Shown: one piece after another, positions 18,165-29,575 of the stretch
Layout of the letters: the number at the start of each line of letters is the position of its first letter
Position numbering within the stretch: the stretch's first letter is position 1
From: Farysia itapuensis
Lineage: Eukaryota > Basidiomycota > Ustilaginomycetes > Ustilaginales > Ustilaginaceae
Assembly: GCA_023212645.1 (NCBI GenBank)
Contig: JALBYC010000015.1
Coordinates: 1 to 64,000 of the forward strand
Direction: 5' to 3'
DNA length: 64,000 nucleotides
Notes under the pieces: generated by a model
Told to the model about the DNA's origin: nothing
Database searches by the model: none
Seen by the model: the letters and a program-made list of their open reading frames with translations, nothing else
Position numbers and translations under genes: made by a program

Positions 18165-20237
18165 TTATGTCTGACTCTTGGTCCATGTGAAGGGAATCCA
18201 GGCCGTTTCTCCCTGGTGACTCACCAGGAAGGCGCCCTTGTCCTTGTCCTCTAATTTGTTGACCGTCACAGCATTATCGCGGTCTGTACCAGGCTGTGGG
18301 TTCTTGTCCAGATTGAGATCGAGATCAAAGTGGCCGTCATGTATGCGGCGGAAAGGGAGTTTGTTCTTAGCACAGGCTTTGACCAGCTCGCGGATGTCGG
18401 CCCGAGTCTGGGTCATGTTTTCGACAAAGGTACCATAATGTACTGCGAGGCTGACCTGCGGACGCTGACGGCTGTACGACGAGGATGAGGAACGCATGAC
18501 CTCGTGAGTTTCAACAGCGTCCCAAGGATCCATGTGGATACTGCTCGTCAACGCAGCCGACACACGCGGGAAGGGACTGAAACCGCGTGGGAAAGGATCC
18601 CACGAACGAAAGTAGGACAAACTGCTACCGACGCTGATGGGCAGTAGGAGCAAGTCGGGTACGCCTACTCGATCGCGGATCTCGGCAAAGGCAGGACAAG
18701 CAGGGTATCGATGTCGCGTGGCCGGATTTTCATGATGATACTTGAGTCCAGTGTCACCAGCGAAAAAGGCGCGGAAGGTGGCATCCTCTGTCTTGCGCGT
18801 CAAGACGGGGGTCTCGGAGCTGGCTGGGATCCATTCTACCACCCAACTCGCCCAGAGCGAAGCGTCCTTGTCCCCCGCCCCACGACCAGATCCGTGCTGT
18901 GCGGGCGTGCAAATGATACGCAACTTCGACGAATCATTTCTCAACTGCGACTCGAGCTCTTTTTCAGCTTTGCCAGTAGCTTGATCTTCCTTTTCCCGTG
19001 CTGCATCGCGATCGTTTTGAGTGTGAGCCGTTGTTGTTCCGCCCTCTGGGTCGCTGGAGAGATCCGGTTGGGAAGGTGCAGGTGGTTCGACATGCGTCTG
19101 CAAAACAGCTGCATCCCACCAATCCATTTCGGAAACTTGACTCGACTTCCACCCAAATTGGATCAGCTTGTCCTTGACACCGAGCCCGACAAAGGCGTGA
19201 ATACGATCCTGTCGCAGCTTTCGAAGTTTACGCAGGCTTCGATAGTCGAGATGGTCATAATGCGAATGCGAGATGCAGACGACGTCGATGGGTGGAAGTT
19301 GCTTGATCTTGCACGGTATCGGTGTAAAGCGCTGCGGTCCAGCGGATTGGGACGGCGAACAGCGCTGGCTGAAGACGGGGTCGAAGAGAATGTTGATGGA
19401 TCGATGGCCCACCGGCTCTCGTCGCGTTGGAGGTTTGTGACTAGATTTGTCCTCCTTGGTCGCTGCCTTTGGCTTTCCGTCATCCACCGGCTCGTTCTCG
19501 TTTTCGTCTGATTCGTCATCACTATCGTCAACCTCGTCTTCTGCCATAGGTTCCGACTCCTTATGGAGTTCCGGATTGGGGGGCGATGCTGGATCGAGTG
19601 GTGGAAGCTGAAGCAACGTCGTCGCATGGCCCAACCAGGTGACTCTAGCAGCATCCACTTTGTTCTGTCTATCAAACCATTCCGGCACGTCTGTTGTTTC
19701 TTGCGTTTGGGGATGACCCCAATCAGGTGTCTTTACATCGATGAGATCCCATGCTTCCGGCTTCTCCTTGAGGTCAGCCTCCTTTGCTTCCAGATCCTGG
19801 CTCTCAATATAGCTTTGTGGCACGCCCCATTGCAGCCCACCATTAAGCATGTCTCGCAGCCCTGGCTTGCGAAAAGACTCTTTCCAAGGGTTTTGGAAGG
19901 TAAGATGGGGCATCATGCTTTCCGTCTTGGCCTGCTTATGCGCGCTAAAGACGGAGCGTTTCTTGTGCTCTGGCGCAGGTTCTTGAGACTTGGAATGTTC
20001 GTTGCCATGGTCGGTGACCAGACCAACTGCGGACGAGGTAGCGCGCGATACGTGCGTTGTGAGCGTCGGCACCCAATGTGAGGGTAGCTCTGACGGGTCC
20101 AGCTTGAGAGAGTCTGCAATAGGATCCGACGTCCTACATGTGAGCAGTATATCGTACCCAATACCCTCTTCTACGCTGCCGCCATTTTGCGACAAGGCCT
20201 GCTGCGAAGCTTGGCCGGGTAGTTCTGCTTCAGCCAT
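18165..20237 (-). CDS. NAPE-PLD-like metallo-beta-lactamase-fold phospholipase
   Basis: 690 aa. The metal-binding motif SHSHYDHLD follows WLGHATTLLQL and LFDPVFSQRCSP. Further ligand motifs lie around FFAGDTGLKYH and the C-terminal LAVHYGTF, as in N-acyl-phosphatidylethanolamine-hydrolysing phospholipase D and yeast Fmp30. HMDPWDAVETHEVM is also family-typical. An acidic insert and a Glu/Lys/Gln-rich insert interrupt the fold, so the protein is much longer than animal NAPE-PLD (about 390 aa). The ATG at 20237 (MAEAELPG) is preferred, since the codon at 20303 lies inside the neighbouring gene's leader. The stop codon is 44 nt from that of the convergent reductase gene. Confidence 0.87.
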   Translation of the reverse strand: MAEAELPGQASQQALSQNGGSVEEGIGYDILLTCRTSDPIADSLKLDPSELPSHWVPTLTTHVSRATSSAVGLVTDHGNEHSKSQEPAPEHKKRSVFSAHKQAKTESMMPHLTFQNPWKESFRKPGLRDMLNGGLQWGVPQSYIESQDLEAKEADLKEKPEAWDLIDVKTPDWGHPQTQETTDVPEWFDRQNKVDAARVTWLGHATTLLQLPPLDPASPPNPELHKESEPMAEDEVDDSDDESDENENEPVDDGKPKAATKEDKSSHKPPTRREPVGHRSINILFDPVFSQRCSPSQSAGPQRFTPIPCKIKQLPPIDVVCISHSHYDHLDYRSLRKLRKLRQDRIHAFVGLGVKDKLIQFGWKSSQVSEMDWWDAAVLQTHVEPPAPSQPDLSSDPEGGTTTAHTQNDRDAAREKEDQATGKAEKELESQLRNDSSKLRIICTPAQHGSGRGAGDKDASLWASWVVEWIPASSETPVLTRKTEDATFRAFFAGDTGLKYHHENPATRHRYPACPAFAEIRDRVGVPDLLLLPISVGSSLSYFRSWDPFPRGFSPFPRVSAALTSSIHMDPWDAVETHEVMRSSSSSYSRQRPQVSLAVHYGTFVENMTQTRADIRELVKACAKNKLPFRRIHDGHFDLDLNLDKNPQPGTDRDNAVTVNKLEDKDKGAFLVSHQGETAWIPFTWTKSQT

Positions 20238-20397
20238 GGTTTGGTGGTAAGCTGATAGAGCGGTAAGTATGACGTTACTATTTTGGGTTTTCTTGGCAAT
20301 CATTTATGGCCAGATTTATGCCAGATTTACGCCGAACTTTGTTCAGGACTTGGCACAAAGGTGTTGGGTGGACCCTGATTTTTTATGCTTTTGCCCG

Positions 20398-21903
20398 ATG
20401 ACGACCAACGGCACAGATTGTGACCATGACCAGATCGCACACTTGTGCACATTGGCTTATGCGCAAAGCATCCCCGCGCGAGGTTCAAAACCGACTCGCC
20501 GATCCAACGGCGTTTTGGAGTGGACAGTCTTGGCAGGCTTCGTCGTCTCTTACCCGGATGTGACGACGAGTCAGTTGCGCAAATACAGCTTGGTGTCGTT
20601 GGCAACAGGTCTGAAATGTATACCATACACTCAGGTCGTGCAGTCTCGAGGAGATGTGGTGCACGACTCACACGCAGAGGTGTTAGCTCGTCGAGGGGCA
20701 CGACTCTGGCTACTCGCCCGACTCGAAAGTGAGCGTGCTGCAACAACCGAATGCGGACCAAGACTATTCCAACCTGCGCAAGATGGGCGATGGAAGCTGG
20801 CTCAGGACGTGCAAATACACCTTTACGTGTCCACTCTACCGTGCGGTGATGCTTCCACTCTGCTATTCGAATTCCAGAGAGCGAAACAGGACATGGATGC
20901 TAACCGCGAGGGAGCAATATCGCCAGTCGAGCTTTTGCAAAAGCACCTCGCAAGTGCGTTCAGCGGAGAAGACAGCAGCGGAAACGCAATCTCGCGGGGG
21001 AGAGCCGCAGGTGCAACTGCTGGAGCAAGCCCGAATGGTCAATTACGCACCAAACCGGGTCGACCGGATTCACCACCAAGTATCAGCATGTCTTGCAGCG
21101 ACAAAATCGCAGTCTGGGCAGCTCTCGGAATTCAAGGTAGTTTGCTTTCCGCCGTACTGGAGCCTGTACGAATTAGCAGTATCACCGTGTCGGACGGATC
21201 TATCGCAGCTATTGAGCTTGGGTGTGCTTCTGGGCAATTGCAAGCATTACTGCGCCAAGACTGCTTTCGATCCCTGAACCGTGCTGTCTCAGATGCACAA
21301 AACAAGGTGTTGGTTGCCTTCACAGCAGTGCAATTTGCAGACTCGAGAGAGACAGTGGACCACTTGGCTCGCGCGCTTGACGTCCAAGTCGCCTCAGCTC
21401 CTGGCTCTGTTCTGCATATCGCTCCTTCAAGCTCCTCACCAACGGAAATTCGCAATCATTGCGCGATGGAGAGCCTCGTGGGAGGTACCAAATTAGGGGC
21501 ATCTACGAAGCGTTCTACTCAGCCTCCATTCCTGCTCAAACATGCTGCTCAATCCAGTGTCTGTAAGCTTGCTTGGTGGAAGTACGTCTCAGCCACTATT
21601 TCCCACGTGCAAGATGCGACGACATACTGGCACGCGAAGAGAAACCCTTCCGTCGGAACGCAGCTCTACCGTGCACGCAAGGACGCCCTCATTGGCGTTC
21701 GCACTGACCAAGCAAAATTAGACGCCGTCGCTGATTTCCTCGCAAACACACACACGAGCACGACCGCTGTACCTACCAACCCCACCGCAATCAGTAAATG
21801 CGAGCCTGCTCTGACGACCAACACTTTCTCGGGTTGGCTCGCGACGCCTTCCTTCATCGAACGCTTTCATCAAGACGGCAGCAGCTCGCACTCTGACCAC
21901 TAA
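20398..21903 (+). CDS. TAD1: tRNA-specific adenosine deaminase (Tad1/ADAT1 family)
   Basis: 501 aa with an A_deamin (ADAR/ADAT1-type) domain. Zinc and catalytic residues are H92 and E94 in [13 protein letters not shown]149 in PCGD, and C233 in [20 protein letters not shown]. The enzyme converts A37 next to the anticodon of tRNA-Ala to inosine. No double-stranded-RNA-binding domain precedes it, which separates it from ADARs. The frame is open upstream to 20269, but the ATG at 20398 ([17 protein letters not shown]) is the first that gives a family-like N-terminus. It is divergently paired with the NAPE-PLD-like gene across 160 bp. The stop is only 27 nt from that of the convergent F-box-like gene. 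Confidence 0.92.
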   Translation: MTTNGTDCDHDQIAHLCTLAYAQSIPARGSKPTRRSNGVLEWTVLAGFVVSYPDVTTSQLRKYSLVSLATGLKCIPYTQVVQSRGDVVHDSHAEVLARRGARLWLLARLESERAATTECGPRLFQPAQDGRWKLAQDVQIHLYVSTLPCGDASTLLFEFQRAKQDMDANREGAISPVELLQKHLASAFSGEDSSGNAISRGRAAGATAGASPNGQLRTKPGRPDSPPSISMSCSDKIAVWAALGIQGSLLSAVLEPVRISSITVSDGSIAAIELGCASGQLQALLRQDCFRSLNRAVSDAQNKVLVAFTAVQFADSRETVDHLARALDVQVASAPGSVLHIAPSSSSPTEIRNHCAMESLVGGTKLGASTKRSTQPPFLLKHAAQSSVCKLAWWKYVSATISHVQDATTYWHAKRNPSVGTQLYRARKDALIGVRTDQAKLDAVADFLANTHTSTTAVPTNPTAISKCEPALTTNTFSGWLATPSFIERFHQDGSSSHSDH

Positions 21904-21930
21904 TATTTATAATGCTACAGTGCGTGTGTG

Positions 21931-23553
21931 TCAGTCTATGTATAGTCGTGGCAGCTCGCCCGTCCACCAGACGTTCGGCGATGTGTCGGCGCGAGTGACT
22001 CGATAGCTCAAGTGTGGTTGCGTCCGAGCAAGGTCAAAGACATCTGCATCAGCCCAGCATCCAACATCTGGTGTGTGTGCCTGCTGTGTGGCTCCAGCCG
22101 CTTCGACAACTTCGGTCTCGTGCGCAGCCTGGCATAGATAGTCGAGGTAACCTTCCGTATGGTCGTGTCCGCCCGCGCGGGCAGCCACTACTCGAATCTC
22201 GGTCTTGCTGACATCTGCTTCCTGTCCCGAGGCTGCAGCAACCCCTTTCCACAGCTGCACCAGCGCTTGTTTGCCATCTTGGACCTGCTTCCAGTATTCA
22301 TCCCGCGGTCTCGTTCGTAGGTCTTCAAGCTCACCATCTTGTCGCTGTTCTGACAAGTTGATTGCCTCTGCTTGCAATTTGTCCTCGCAAGTAGCTCTCT
22401 GCCTAAACGAACTCAAATCGTCGAGGGTGGCACGAGGTGTGCCACGACTGTCGTTTGATCTAGGTGTTGATCGGTCCCCGACCATGTACTCGGAAGCCCC
22501 CGCCGCCTCGCAGGGACTAATGAGTGGGGCCAAGGCTGTCATTTCAAGCATCAGGCAGGCCAGCCGTTCAAATTGTCCAGAATGCATCGCGAGGTCGTAT
22601 AGTGCTTCTTGTACGGCAAACCGACGAGCGGGACCCAGTGGTGCACGCGGTGCAGGACTCGACGCCTGCTGTTGCGCACTTAGTTGTTCAAATTCCGCCC
22701 ACGTCCGTCGCCAGTCTATATAGGCTTGAAAATGCAGAAGCGTATCCGGTGGAAGTAAGGAGAAGCGAAGATGTGTCAGTGTGCGATTGGGCGTCTGACA
22801 ATTCTGTATCAGAGATGGGATGATGGTGCCTTGAGACTCGTTGTTGATCTGTGTTCCGCACAGAAAACTGAGAAGTGCCGGTGGTGGCACGACTTTGATC
22901 AGATGCAGCCGGACAACAAGCGACAAAGGTGTCAAGTCCAGCGAGCTGAATGGTGGCGCTGAGAAGGAGAGGTTGGACAAGGTGACGTTGATGGGTCGAC
23001 ACTTCGTGGAGGGATGCAGAAAGTCTAGCAGCGCAGAGCCAGCTTGGCGATGCTCGAGCGCGAGACACTTGATACGTGTGGCATGGTCCAGCACCGTCCG
23101 TAGACTCTGTTGATACGAGTTCTGATCAGCCAGTGTATCGCTTCTTTGCAACAGTCCGTCACCGGACGGAAGATGGAGAGCCCGTATCAAGTCACCTCTG
23201 GAGGAATGCAATGACCTTTCTTTCCCATCCTGTCGAAGAACAGAAGCCATTCGGTTCAATGCCTTGAGACTAAGCAGCAAAGGCGCTCGCCACAGCAGTT
23301 CAGTGGCAACATGGTATAGCCCGGAAGACACGCACGATACATCGCGCAAGTACTCGACCGCTGTGAAGGGTAGTGCTGGGACATGGTCCAAATCTTGTAC
23401 CAAGGGATGCGGGTAGGTTGAGTCTGCAGCATCAATGCACGGCAGCAGAAAGGACACGATTCGTATCAGGATTTCTGGCGGCAGACGAGAGACGGATTGG
23501 CCGAAACACTCGCTGTCGGCAATGCCGTTGCGGCTACTTCCGACGGTAGCCAT
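21931..23553 (-). CDS. F-box-like protein of unknown target
   Basis: 540 aa. The N-terminal segment SVSRLPPEILIRIVSFLLPC (about residues 20-39), followed by a helix-rich stretch (LRDVSCVSSGLYHVATELLW), matches the F-box pattern that binds Skp1 in SCF ubiquitin ligases. The rest has no leucine-rich-repeat or WD40 pattern that I can recognise. It contains Gln/Ala/Ser-rich linkers and a C-terminal block ending HLSYRVTRADTSPNVWWTGE. The substrate is unknown. A second in-frame ATG lies at 23574; the choice changes only seven residues. It is divergent from CPS1 across 109 bp. Confidence 0.7.
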   Translation of the reverse strand: MATVGSSRNGIADSECFGQSVSRLPPEILIRIVSFLLPCIDAADSTYPHPLVQDLDHVPALPFTAVEYLRDVSCVSSGLYHVATELLWRAPLLLSLKALNRMASVLRQDGKERSLHSSRGDLIRALHLPSGDGLLQRSDTLADQNSYQQSLRTVLDHATRIKCLALEHRQAGSALLDFLHPSTKCRPINVTLSNLSFSAPPFSSLDLTPLSLVVRLHLIKVVPPPALLSFLCGTQINNESQGTIIPSLIQNCQTPNRTLTHLRFSLLPPDTLLHFQAYIDWRRTWAEFEQLSAQQQASSPAPRAPLGPARRFAVQEALYDLAMHSGQFERLACLMLEMTALAPLISPCEAAGASEYMVGDRSTPRSNDSRGTPRATLDDLSSFRQRATCEDKLQAEAINLSEQRQDGELEDLRTRPRDEYWKQVQDGKQALVQLWKGVAAASGQEADVSKTEIRVVAARAGGHDHTEGYLDYLCQAAHETEVVEAAGATQQAHTPDVGCWADADVFDLARTQPHLSYRVTRADTSPNVWWTGELPRLYID

Positions 23554-23662
23554 GATGGCACACGCCAAGGACAAGGTAGTAAAAGTGTCAAACCATTTCA
23601 GGGTCCACCCAATTTATGCCCGTGCATCCTTATCATCCTCCTCAACAAGTCACACGCCCAAG

Positions 23663-25483
23663 ATGTTTGACGACAAGGACGCGGATGTCGAGCAGGACAG
23701 GTCACAGATCAGAGCGAGATCAAGCTGGGCACAAGCGCTGTGGGTCTGGGGCAAGGCACTGCTTACGCTTTGCGCTCTGTGCTGGACCTTCTCTCACTTG
23801 TCTTTCACAACGTACAGCATTGTGCAAATCGAAGGTGGCCGCAAAGCAGCACTATGTCCACAGCAGCGTGCCTACGTGCTTCCCAACACCACTGCAGCAG
23901 AAATTGAGCTTCCTGGAGCGCAAGAACTCGCGAAGCTGCTGTCGGGAGCGGTGCAAGTTGACACAAGCGTAGGCGATGATTGGCCTACAGTCGCACAGAA
24001 TCCTGCGAAATGGTCCGCCGTCTTTGATCCTTTCCGACAATACTTGCGTCAAGCTCTCCCCGAATTACACGCGCCAGAGTCGCCCGTTACTCTGGAGCTC
24101 GTCAATGAGCACGGCCTGCTCTACACATGGCCTGGCAAGAACGCCCAGCTGAAACCGATTGTCTTCATGGCACACCAAGATGTGGTTCCGGTAGAACCCG
24201 AAACTGTCTCGTCGTGGACCTATCCGCCCTTTTCTGGCTTCATCGATGACAAATTAGGCCTCGTATGGGGCCGTGGATCCAGTGACACAAAAACATCTTT
24301 GGTTTCGACCCTCGTGGCCGTGCAATCGCTACTTCGCGCTGGCTTTGTCCCTGAACGTACAGTTGTATGCTCTTTTGGGTTCGACGAAGAATCAGCAGGA
24401 ACTGAGGGTGGCGAGAAGCTTGCAGCCTTTCTCGTATCGCGTTATGGCAAGAACGGAGCAAGCATGCTGGTAGATGAAGGCGGCGAGATCATGCGGGCGG
24501 ATGCTCCCGGCCTCAACCTTGGCATCGCCGTAGCTGCCCCTGCCGTTGCCGAAAAAGGCTACCTCGATGCTCGCATCACTGTGCACTCACCTGGGGGTCA
24601 CAGCTCTGAGCCGAAACGTCATACAAGCATAGGCTACCTCTCCCAGCTAATTACCGCTCTTGAACAACATCCTTACAAGCCAATCCTCGATCTCGACAAC
24701 AACCCAGCGCTTGCATTCTTGCAGTGCACCCGAGATGCTCCTAATGCTAACGACAAGCTCACCGCAGCTCTCGAGAAACTCGAGGCATTCCAGCTACCGA
24801 GCTGGTTCACGCACCTCCCGAGCATAGCCACTTGGCGCCGCCATGGACTGGGTAAAGCCAAGCAGCGAGTGCTCGATCTGCTCGATGACACGCAACTGTT
24901 TTCTTTCATGACGACGCAAGCTGTTGACTTGATATCTGGCGGAGTCAAAGTGAATGCGCTGCCAGAACAGGCGACTGCGGTCGTCAACCACCGAATTGAC
25001 GTCGGGGCCAGGGTGCATGACGTTCGACGTCACATCCATGCCGTTGTCAAGCCTATCGCGGCTCGGAACAAGTTAGCCATCACCGGCGGCGAGGGGTGGG
25101 AGTTTGTCTCCGACAGCCGAAAGACTCACAGTGTTGGCGAAATTGTCCTAAGCGATGCCTTCCACTCGGCGCTAGAACCGGCACCGCTGACACCACTGGG
25201 CGACGCGGCGCCATGGAAGCTGCTCCAGGCGGTAATCAGGAGTGTATGGTCCGACATCCTGGTTGCTCCAGACCTGATGGGCGGCAACACTGATACAAAG
25301 AGCTACTGGAAGCTGACCACCAACATCTTCCGCTTCAGCCCCGGCTCAGATCTTCCCTTTCCGATTCCTGGTGAAGGCGAGAACATTCACACTGTCAATG
25401 AGCGGACCACGATTGATGGAATCGTCAAAGCCACGCGCTTCTACGCCCTCCTTATGCAAGCTGCCTCCCTTCAAGACCTCTAA
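23663..25483 (+). CDS. CPS1: Vacuolar Gly-X carboxypeptidase (CPS1), M20 metallopeptidase
   Basis: 606 aa. A short acidic N-tail is followed by one hydrophobic segment (about residues 23-46, WVWGKALLTLCALCWTF), a type II signal anchor like that which delivers yeast Cps1 to the vacuole through the multivesicular-body pathway. The di-zinc M20 motifs are present: MAHQDVVPV with H171 and D173, GRGSSDTK with the bridging Asp, DEESAGTEGG with the general-base Glu pair, GGHSSEP in the dimerisation lid, and GGNTDTKSYW near the C-terminus. The frame is open far upstream, but the ATG at 23663 places the anchor near the N-terminus as in the family. Confidence 0.93.
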   Translation: MFDDKDADVEQDRSQIRARSSWAQALWVWGKALLTLCALCWTFSHLSFTTYSIVQIEGGRKAALCPQQRAYVLPNTTAAEIELPGAQELAKLLSGAVQVDTSVGDDWPTVAQNPAKWSAVFDPFRQYLRQALPELHAPESPVTLELVNEHGLLYTWPGKNAQLKPIVFMAHQDVVPVEPETVSSWTYPPFSGFIDDKLGLVWGRGSSDTKTSLVSTLVAVQSLLRAGFVPERTVVCSFGFDEESAGTEGGEKLAAFLVSRYGKNGASMLVDEGGEIMRADAPGLNLGIAVAAPAVAEKGYLDARITVHSPGGHSSEPKRHTSIGYLSQLITALEQHPYKPILDLDNNPALAFLQCTRDAPNANDKLTAALEKLEAFQLPSWFTHLPSIATWRRHGLGKAKQRVLDLLDDTQLFSFMTTQAVDLISGGVKVNALPEQATAVVNHRIDVGARVHDVRRHIHAVVKPIAARNKLAITGGEGWEFVSDSRKTHSVGEIVLSDAFHSALEPAPLTPLGDAAPWKLLQAVIRSVWSDILVAPDLMGGNTDTKSYWKLTTNIFRFSPGSDLPFPIPGEGENIHTVNERTTIDGIVKATRFYALLMQAASLQDL

Positions 25484-25541
25484 CGCACAATCAATGCTCA
25501 TACAAATCTGGCATGTATATCCCGTGGTAGTGTGTGCCTGT

Positions 25542-26807
25542 CTACTCGCCTAGTCGACGTCCTGCAGAGCCCCATGGATGGACGGGGTCGGCTTCGGGCC
25601 CGTCGGTCTGGCGCTGTTTGCCCTTTTGAGCAGATGAGGGGCGACGTTGTTCGGCGACGGCGCCTCCGCTGGAGCTGTGGTCTTCCTCGTGCTCAGCGTC
25701 GGTGTTGGCGCTGGAGAGCTGGCCAAAGGTGAACATGCCAGACTGGCCAGTGCCTGCGGCTGTCCTGCGCAGGTTCGAGGTCGGAGTGGTGGGAGTTTGG
25801 ACGCTGGTGCTGCCCTGGGTGGCATTGCCTGCTCGACTGGCGGGCGTCTTCTCAGAGGAGTTGCGGCCGATGATGGACGAAGACTTGTTTGCGTTGAGTC
25901 TTCGTTCAGCGGCGGCTAGGATGTCTTCGCGACTGGGTGCGCCGCGTGTCGAGCTGGTTGACGAGGAAGAGCGACCGGCGAAGGGGTTGACCCGATTGAG
26001 GGTGGAGCGCGTGCCAGCTCCGAGGGCTGCAGCGATACTAGTAGGGGTAGAGGAGGGGCGGGTGGTTGTCTCGTCTCCGAGTCTGTTGCCGCTCTGGCTG
26101 CCGACACGTGCATTCCATGCGTAGCCACCCGCCGTCCGTCGCCCCTGTCTATCGCCCATGTTCTGACCTTGCATCGCCGGGTCTTGTGAATCAGAAAGAA
26201 GTCGTTTGAGAAACGAGGGAGTGGACAGGAAGTTTCGTCCACGACCCTGCGCTGGCATGACCTCGCTGACTAGCCAGTACACGTAGCCAGCCAACAACCC
26301 CGTCCCGCTCTGAACAGCAGCCCCAGGCCCGCCCTGCAAAAGATGCAGAGCAAGGTAAGTATACGGCAAGAAGCGGCTGGGCACATTGACCATGCCGAAG
26401 AAGGAGACCACGCTGTGCGGATTTGCTCTACTCCAGACGTACGTGAGCGCCATCTGCAGCTGGTTGAAATGAATCATAGACCCCAAGGGGTGATTGGTAC
26501 CCAGGATCACGCTCGACATGACGATCAGACACCAGACATAGTCGGCCGTACGACGAGCAAAGTGATTAAGTTCGAGATCGGAACTGTTGCGGTAGAGGAC
26601 AAAGCAGTCAAACAGCAGACTCAGTCCGCTTCCGCCGAAGAAGAAGGAAGTGTAGATGCGGTAGAACTGCCAATTGCGAAAGACGAGTGGCCAGTACAGC
26701 GCAAACGTAAACGCTGGCTTGATGGCTAGCGTCACGGGAAGCGTTACCGCCAGCGTCGAGCCCAGCAAGGTCCGCGTCACGGGCGGGATCTTGCGTATTT
26801 CCTCCAT
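25542..26807 (-). CDS. Derlin family ERAD membrane protein (Dfm1/Der1-like)
   Basis: 421 aa. Residues about 1-200 are a derlin (rhomboid-like pseudoprotease) core with hydrophobic segments. They start EEIRKIPPVTRTLLGSTLAV and include NWQFYRIYTSFFFGG, the derlin version of the WR motif, and LGTNHPLGSMIHFNQLQM. Derlins help retrotranslocate misfolded ER proteins to Cdc48. The C-terminal 200 residues are Ser/Thr/Arg-rich and disordered and finish with HPWGSAGRRLGE, which resembles the SHP box used by Dfm1 to bind Cdc48. The ATG at 26807 is chosen because upstream in-frame codons give a non-conserved Leu/Arg-rich leader. Confidence 0.9.
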   Translation of the reverse strand: MEEIRKIPPVTRTLLGSTLAVTLPVTLAIKPAFTFALYWPLVFRNWQFYRIYTSFFFGGSGLSLLFDCFVLYRNSSDLELNHFARRTADYVWCLIVMSSVILGTNHPLGSMIHFNQLQMALTYVWSRANPHSVVSFFGMVNVPSRFLPYTYLALHLLQGGPGAAVQSGTGLLAGYVYWLVSEVMPAQGRGRNFLSTPSFLKRLLSDSQDPAMQGQNMGDRQGRRTAGGYAWNARVGSQSGNRLGDETTTRPSSTPTSIAAALGAGTRSTLNRVNPFAGRSSSSTSSTRGAPSREDILAAAERRLNANKSSSIIGRNSSEKTPASRAGNATQGSTSVQTPTTPTSNLRRTAAGTGQSGMFTFGQLSSANTDAEHEEDHSSSGGAVAEQRRPSSAQKGKQRQTDGPEADPVHPWGSAGRRLGE

Positions 26808-26977
26808 GGTCCAGGGTGAGCGAGAGGTGTATGTCGACGTGGCTCCCCAACTCAGCTCCACTTTCCACAGCTGTTCGGAACTCGGATCTCGGAGATGGAC
26901 AGAGTTTGGCATATTTTTTCGTGGCAAAATTGCAGCGCAAAAGTTCGGGAATCCTTTCTTCCTCCCTGTACGCAAAC

Positions 26978-28216
26978 ATGACTCGTTATACCAACTTAGA
27001 CGGCCGACGTTCGCTTGCCAAAAAGCTGGTAGACTCGGATAGCGAACCCGAAACGACGGTGGCCGAGCCGGCGATATCCATTCCTGCAACAGAACCGGAG
27101 GCAGGACCTTCCACATCCCCCAGCAAGAAGAAGAAAGAGAAGGCTGCAGCCACGAAGACCGAGGAGACTGCGAGCACAACCGCAGAGCAAGAGCCACAAG
27201 ATACTCCGGCAGAAGTCTTAGAGGAAGCCGCTGAGACAGCTGCGCAGCCAGCGACAGACGCTGTAAAAGAGACACCACAAGAGCCAATGACAGTAGAGAA
27301 GCTGCTGAAGAGAGCGAAATTGCTCAAGCTTAAGGCCAAAAAGGCCAAGACAGACGAGGCACGAAAGAAGTTCCAGAAACAAACACGCGATATCGAGCGT
27401 CAAGTGGAGCAGCTACACGGCGCGTTCGAGTACGGGCCCAAGGGACAGCTTATCAAGAAAGGCGACGCGCAAAGTGAGAACCAGTGGCAGTCACGCCAGA
27501 AGCAGGACTGGAATGGGCCGAGCACGTACGGCGGCGATAGCGGATGGAGCAGCCGCGGAGGCTCAGGCTTTGGCGCTGGTGGAGAGGGTTACGGACACAG
27601 CGACGAGAGATGGAAGATGGAACGACGAGACGAACGGCGCGAAGAGCGAGCAATGGACCGACAAAAGAAGCTAAAGTGCTTTGCCTGTCGTGGCATGGGT
27701 CACTCTGCCAAAGACTGTCCCAATGCCCTAGACGCCCAATCCATCTCGCTAAAATCCGCTGCCAGTGTCGATACCCCCATGATGGGTCGAGACGCTGTTG
27801 GCATCTGTTTCCGCTGCGGTAGTACGGAACACACTCTATCGCGGTGCAAGAAAGCGGCTCTGCCCGGTGACGAGCTACCATTTGCGACTTGCTTTGTGTG
27901 TGGTGCCAAGGGGCATTTGTCGTCCAAGTGCCCAAACAACGCCGGCAAGGGCGTGTATCCGGAGGGCGGAAGCTGCAAAGTGTGCAACAGCGTTCAACAC
28001 CTTGCGCGCGACTGCCCCATTGTCCTGCGCAGAGAGGGAACAAGCGCATCGGCAACCGGCACCAACTCGATCGTCGTCGGCAGCGCCCGTGACTCTACCG
28101 CAGGCGGTGATGAAGATGAATTCCATGCACAAGCACGCAAACGCGCCAACGCTACCGATGCAGCGCCCGATACGCCACTGAAAAAGGCCAAACGAACCAA
28201 AGTCATTTCCTTCTAG
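26978..28216 (+). CDS. CCHC zinc-knuckle RNA-binding protein, ZCCHC9-like
   Basis: 412 aa. The N-terminal half is Glu/Ala/Lys-rich with a charged helix (KLLKRAKLLKLKAKKAKTDE), then a Gly/Ser/Trp-rich stretch. Four CX2CX4HX4C zinc knuckles follow: CFACRGMGHSAKDC (about 234), CFRCGSTEHTLSRC (about 276), CFVCGAKGHLSSKC (about 304) and CKVCNSVQHLARDC (about 332). Number and spacing fit ZCCHC9. Basic clusters near the C-terminus (PLKKAKRTK) look like a nuclear or nucleolar signal. A role in nuclear RNA metabolism is inferred from the family. The ATG at 26978 begins a family-like MTRYTNLDGRR. Confidence 0.87.
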   Translation: MTRYTNLDGRRSLAKKLVDSDSEPETTVAEPAISIPATEPEAGPSTSPSKKKKEKAAATKTEETASTTAEQEPQDTPAEVLEEAAETAAQPATDAVKETPQEPMTVEKLLKRAKLLKLKAKKAKTDEARKKFQKQTRDIERQVEQLHGAFEYGPKGQLIKKGDAQSENQWQSRQKQDWNGPSTYGGDSGWSSRGGSGFGAGGEGYGHSDERWKMERRDERREERAMDRQKKLKCFACRGMGHSAKDCPNALDAQSISLKSAASVDTPMMGRDAVGICFRCGSTEHTLSRCKKAALPGDELPFATCFVCGAKGHLSSKCPNNAGKGVYPEGGSCKVCNSVQHLARDCPIVLRREGTSASATGTNSIVVGSARDSTAGGDEDEFHAQARKRANATDAAPDTPLKKAKRTKVISF

Positions 28217-28304
28217 CACACACACATATCACATTAATGCAAGCGTTGATGAACTGGTCTATGTTCATGACATGATATTGTAGCACGTGCGAGAGAGCGA
28301 GTCT

Positions 28305-29474
<1,170 letters not shown>

Positions 29475-29575
29475 TCAAAGCGTTGTTAGAGTCGTAATGG
29501 AGCAAGAACAACACTGACGTGCATAAACAGCTCACTGGATCGCCCATCTCCGCCATCCATCTCGGCTTGTTTGTG

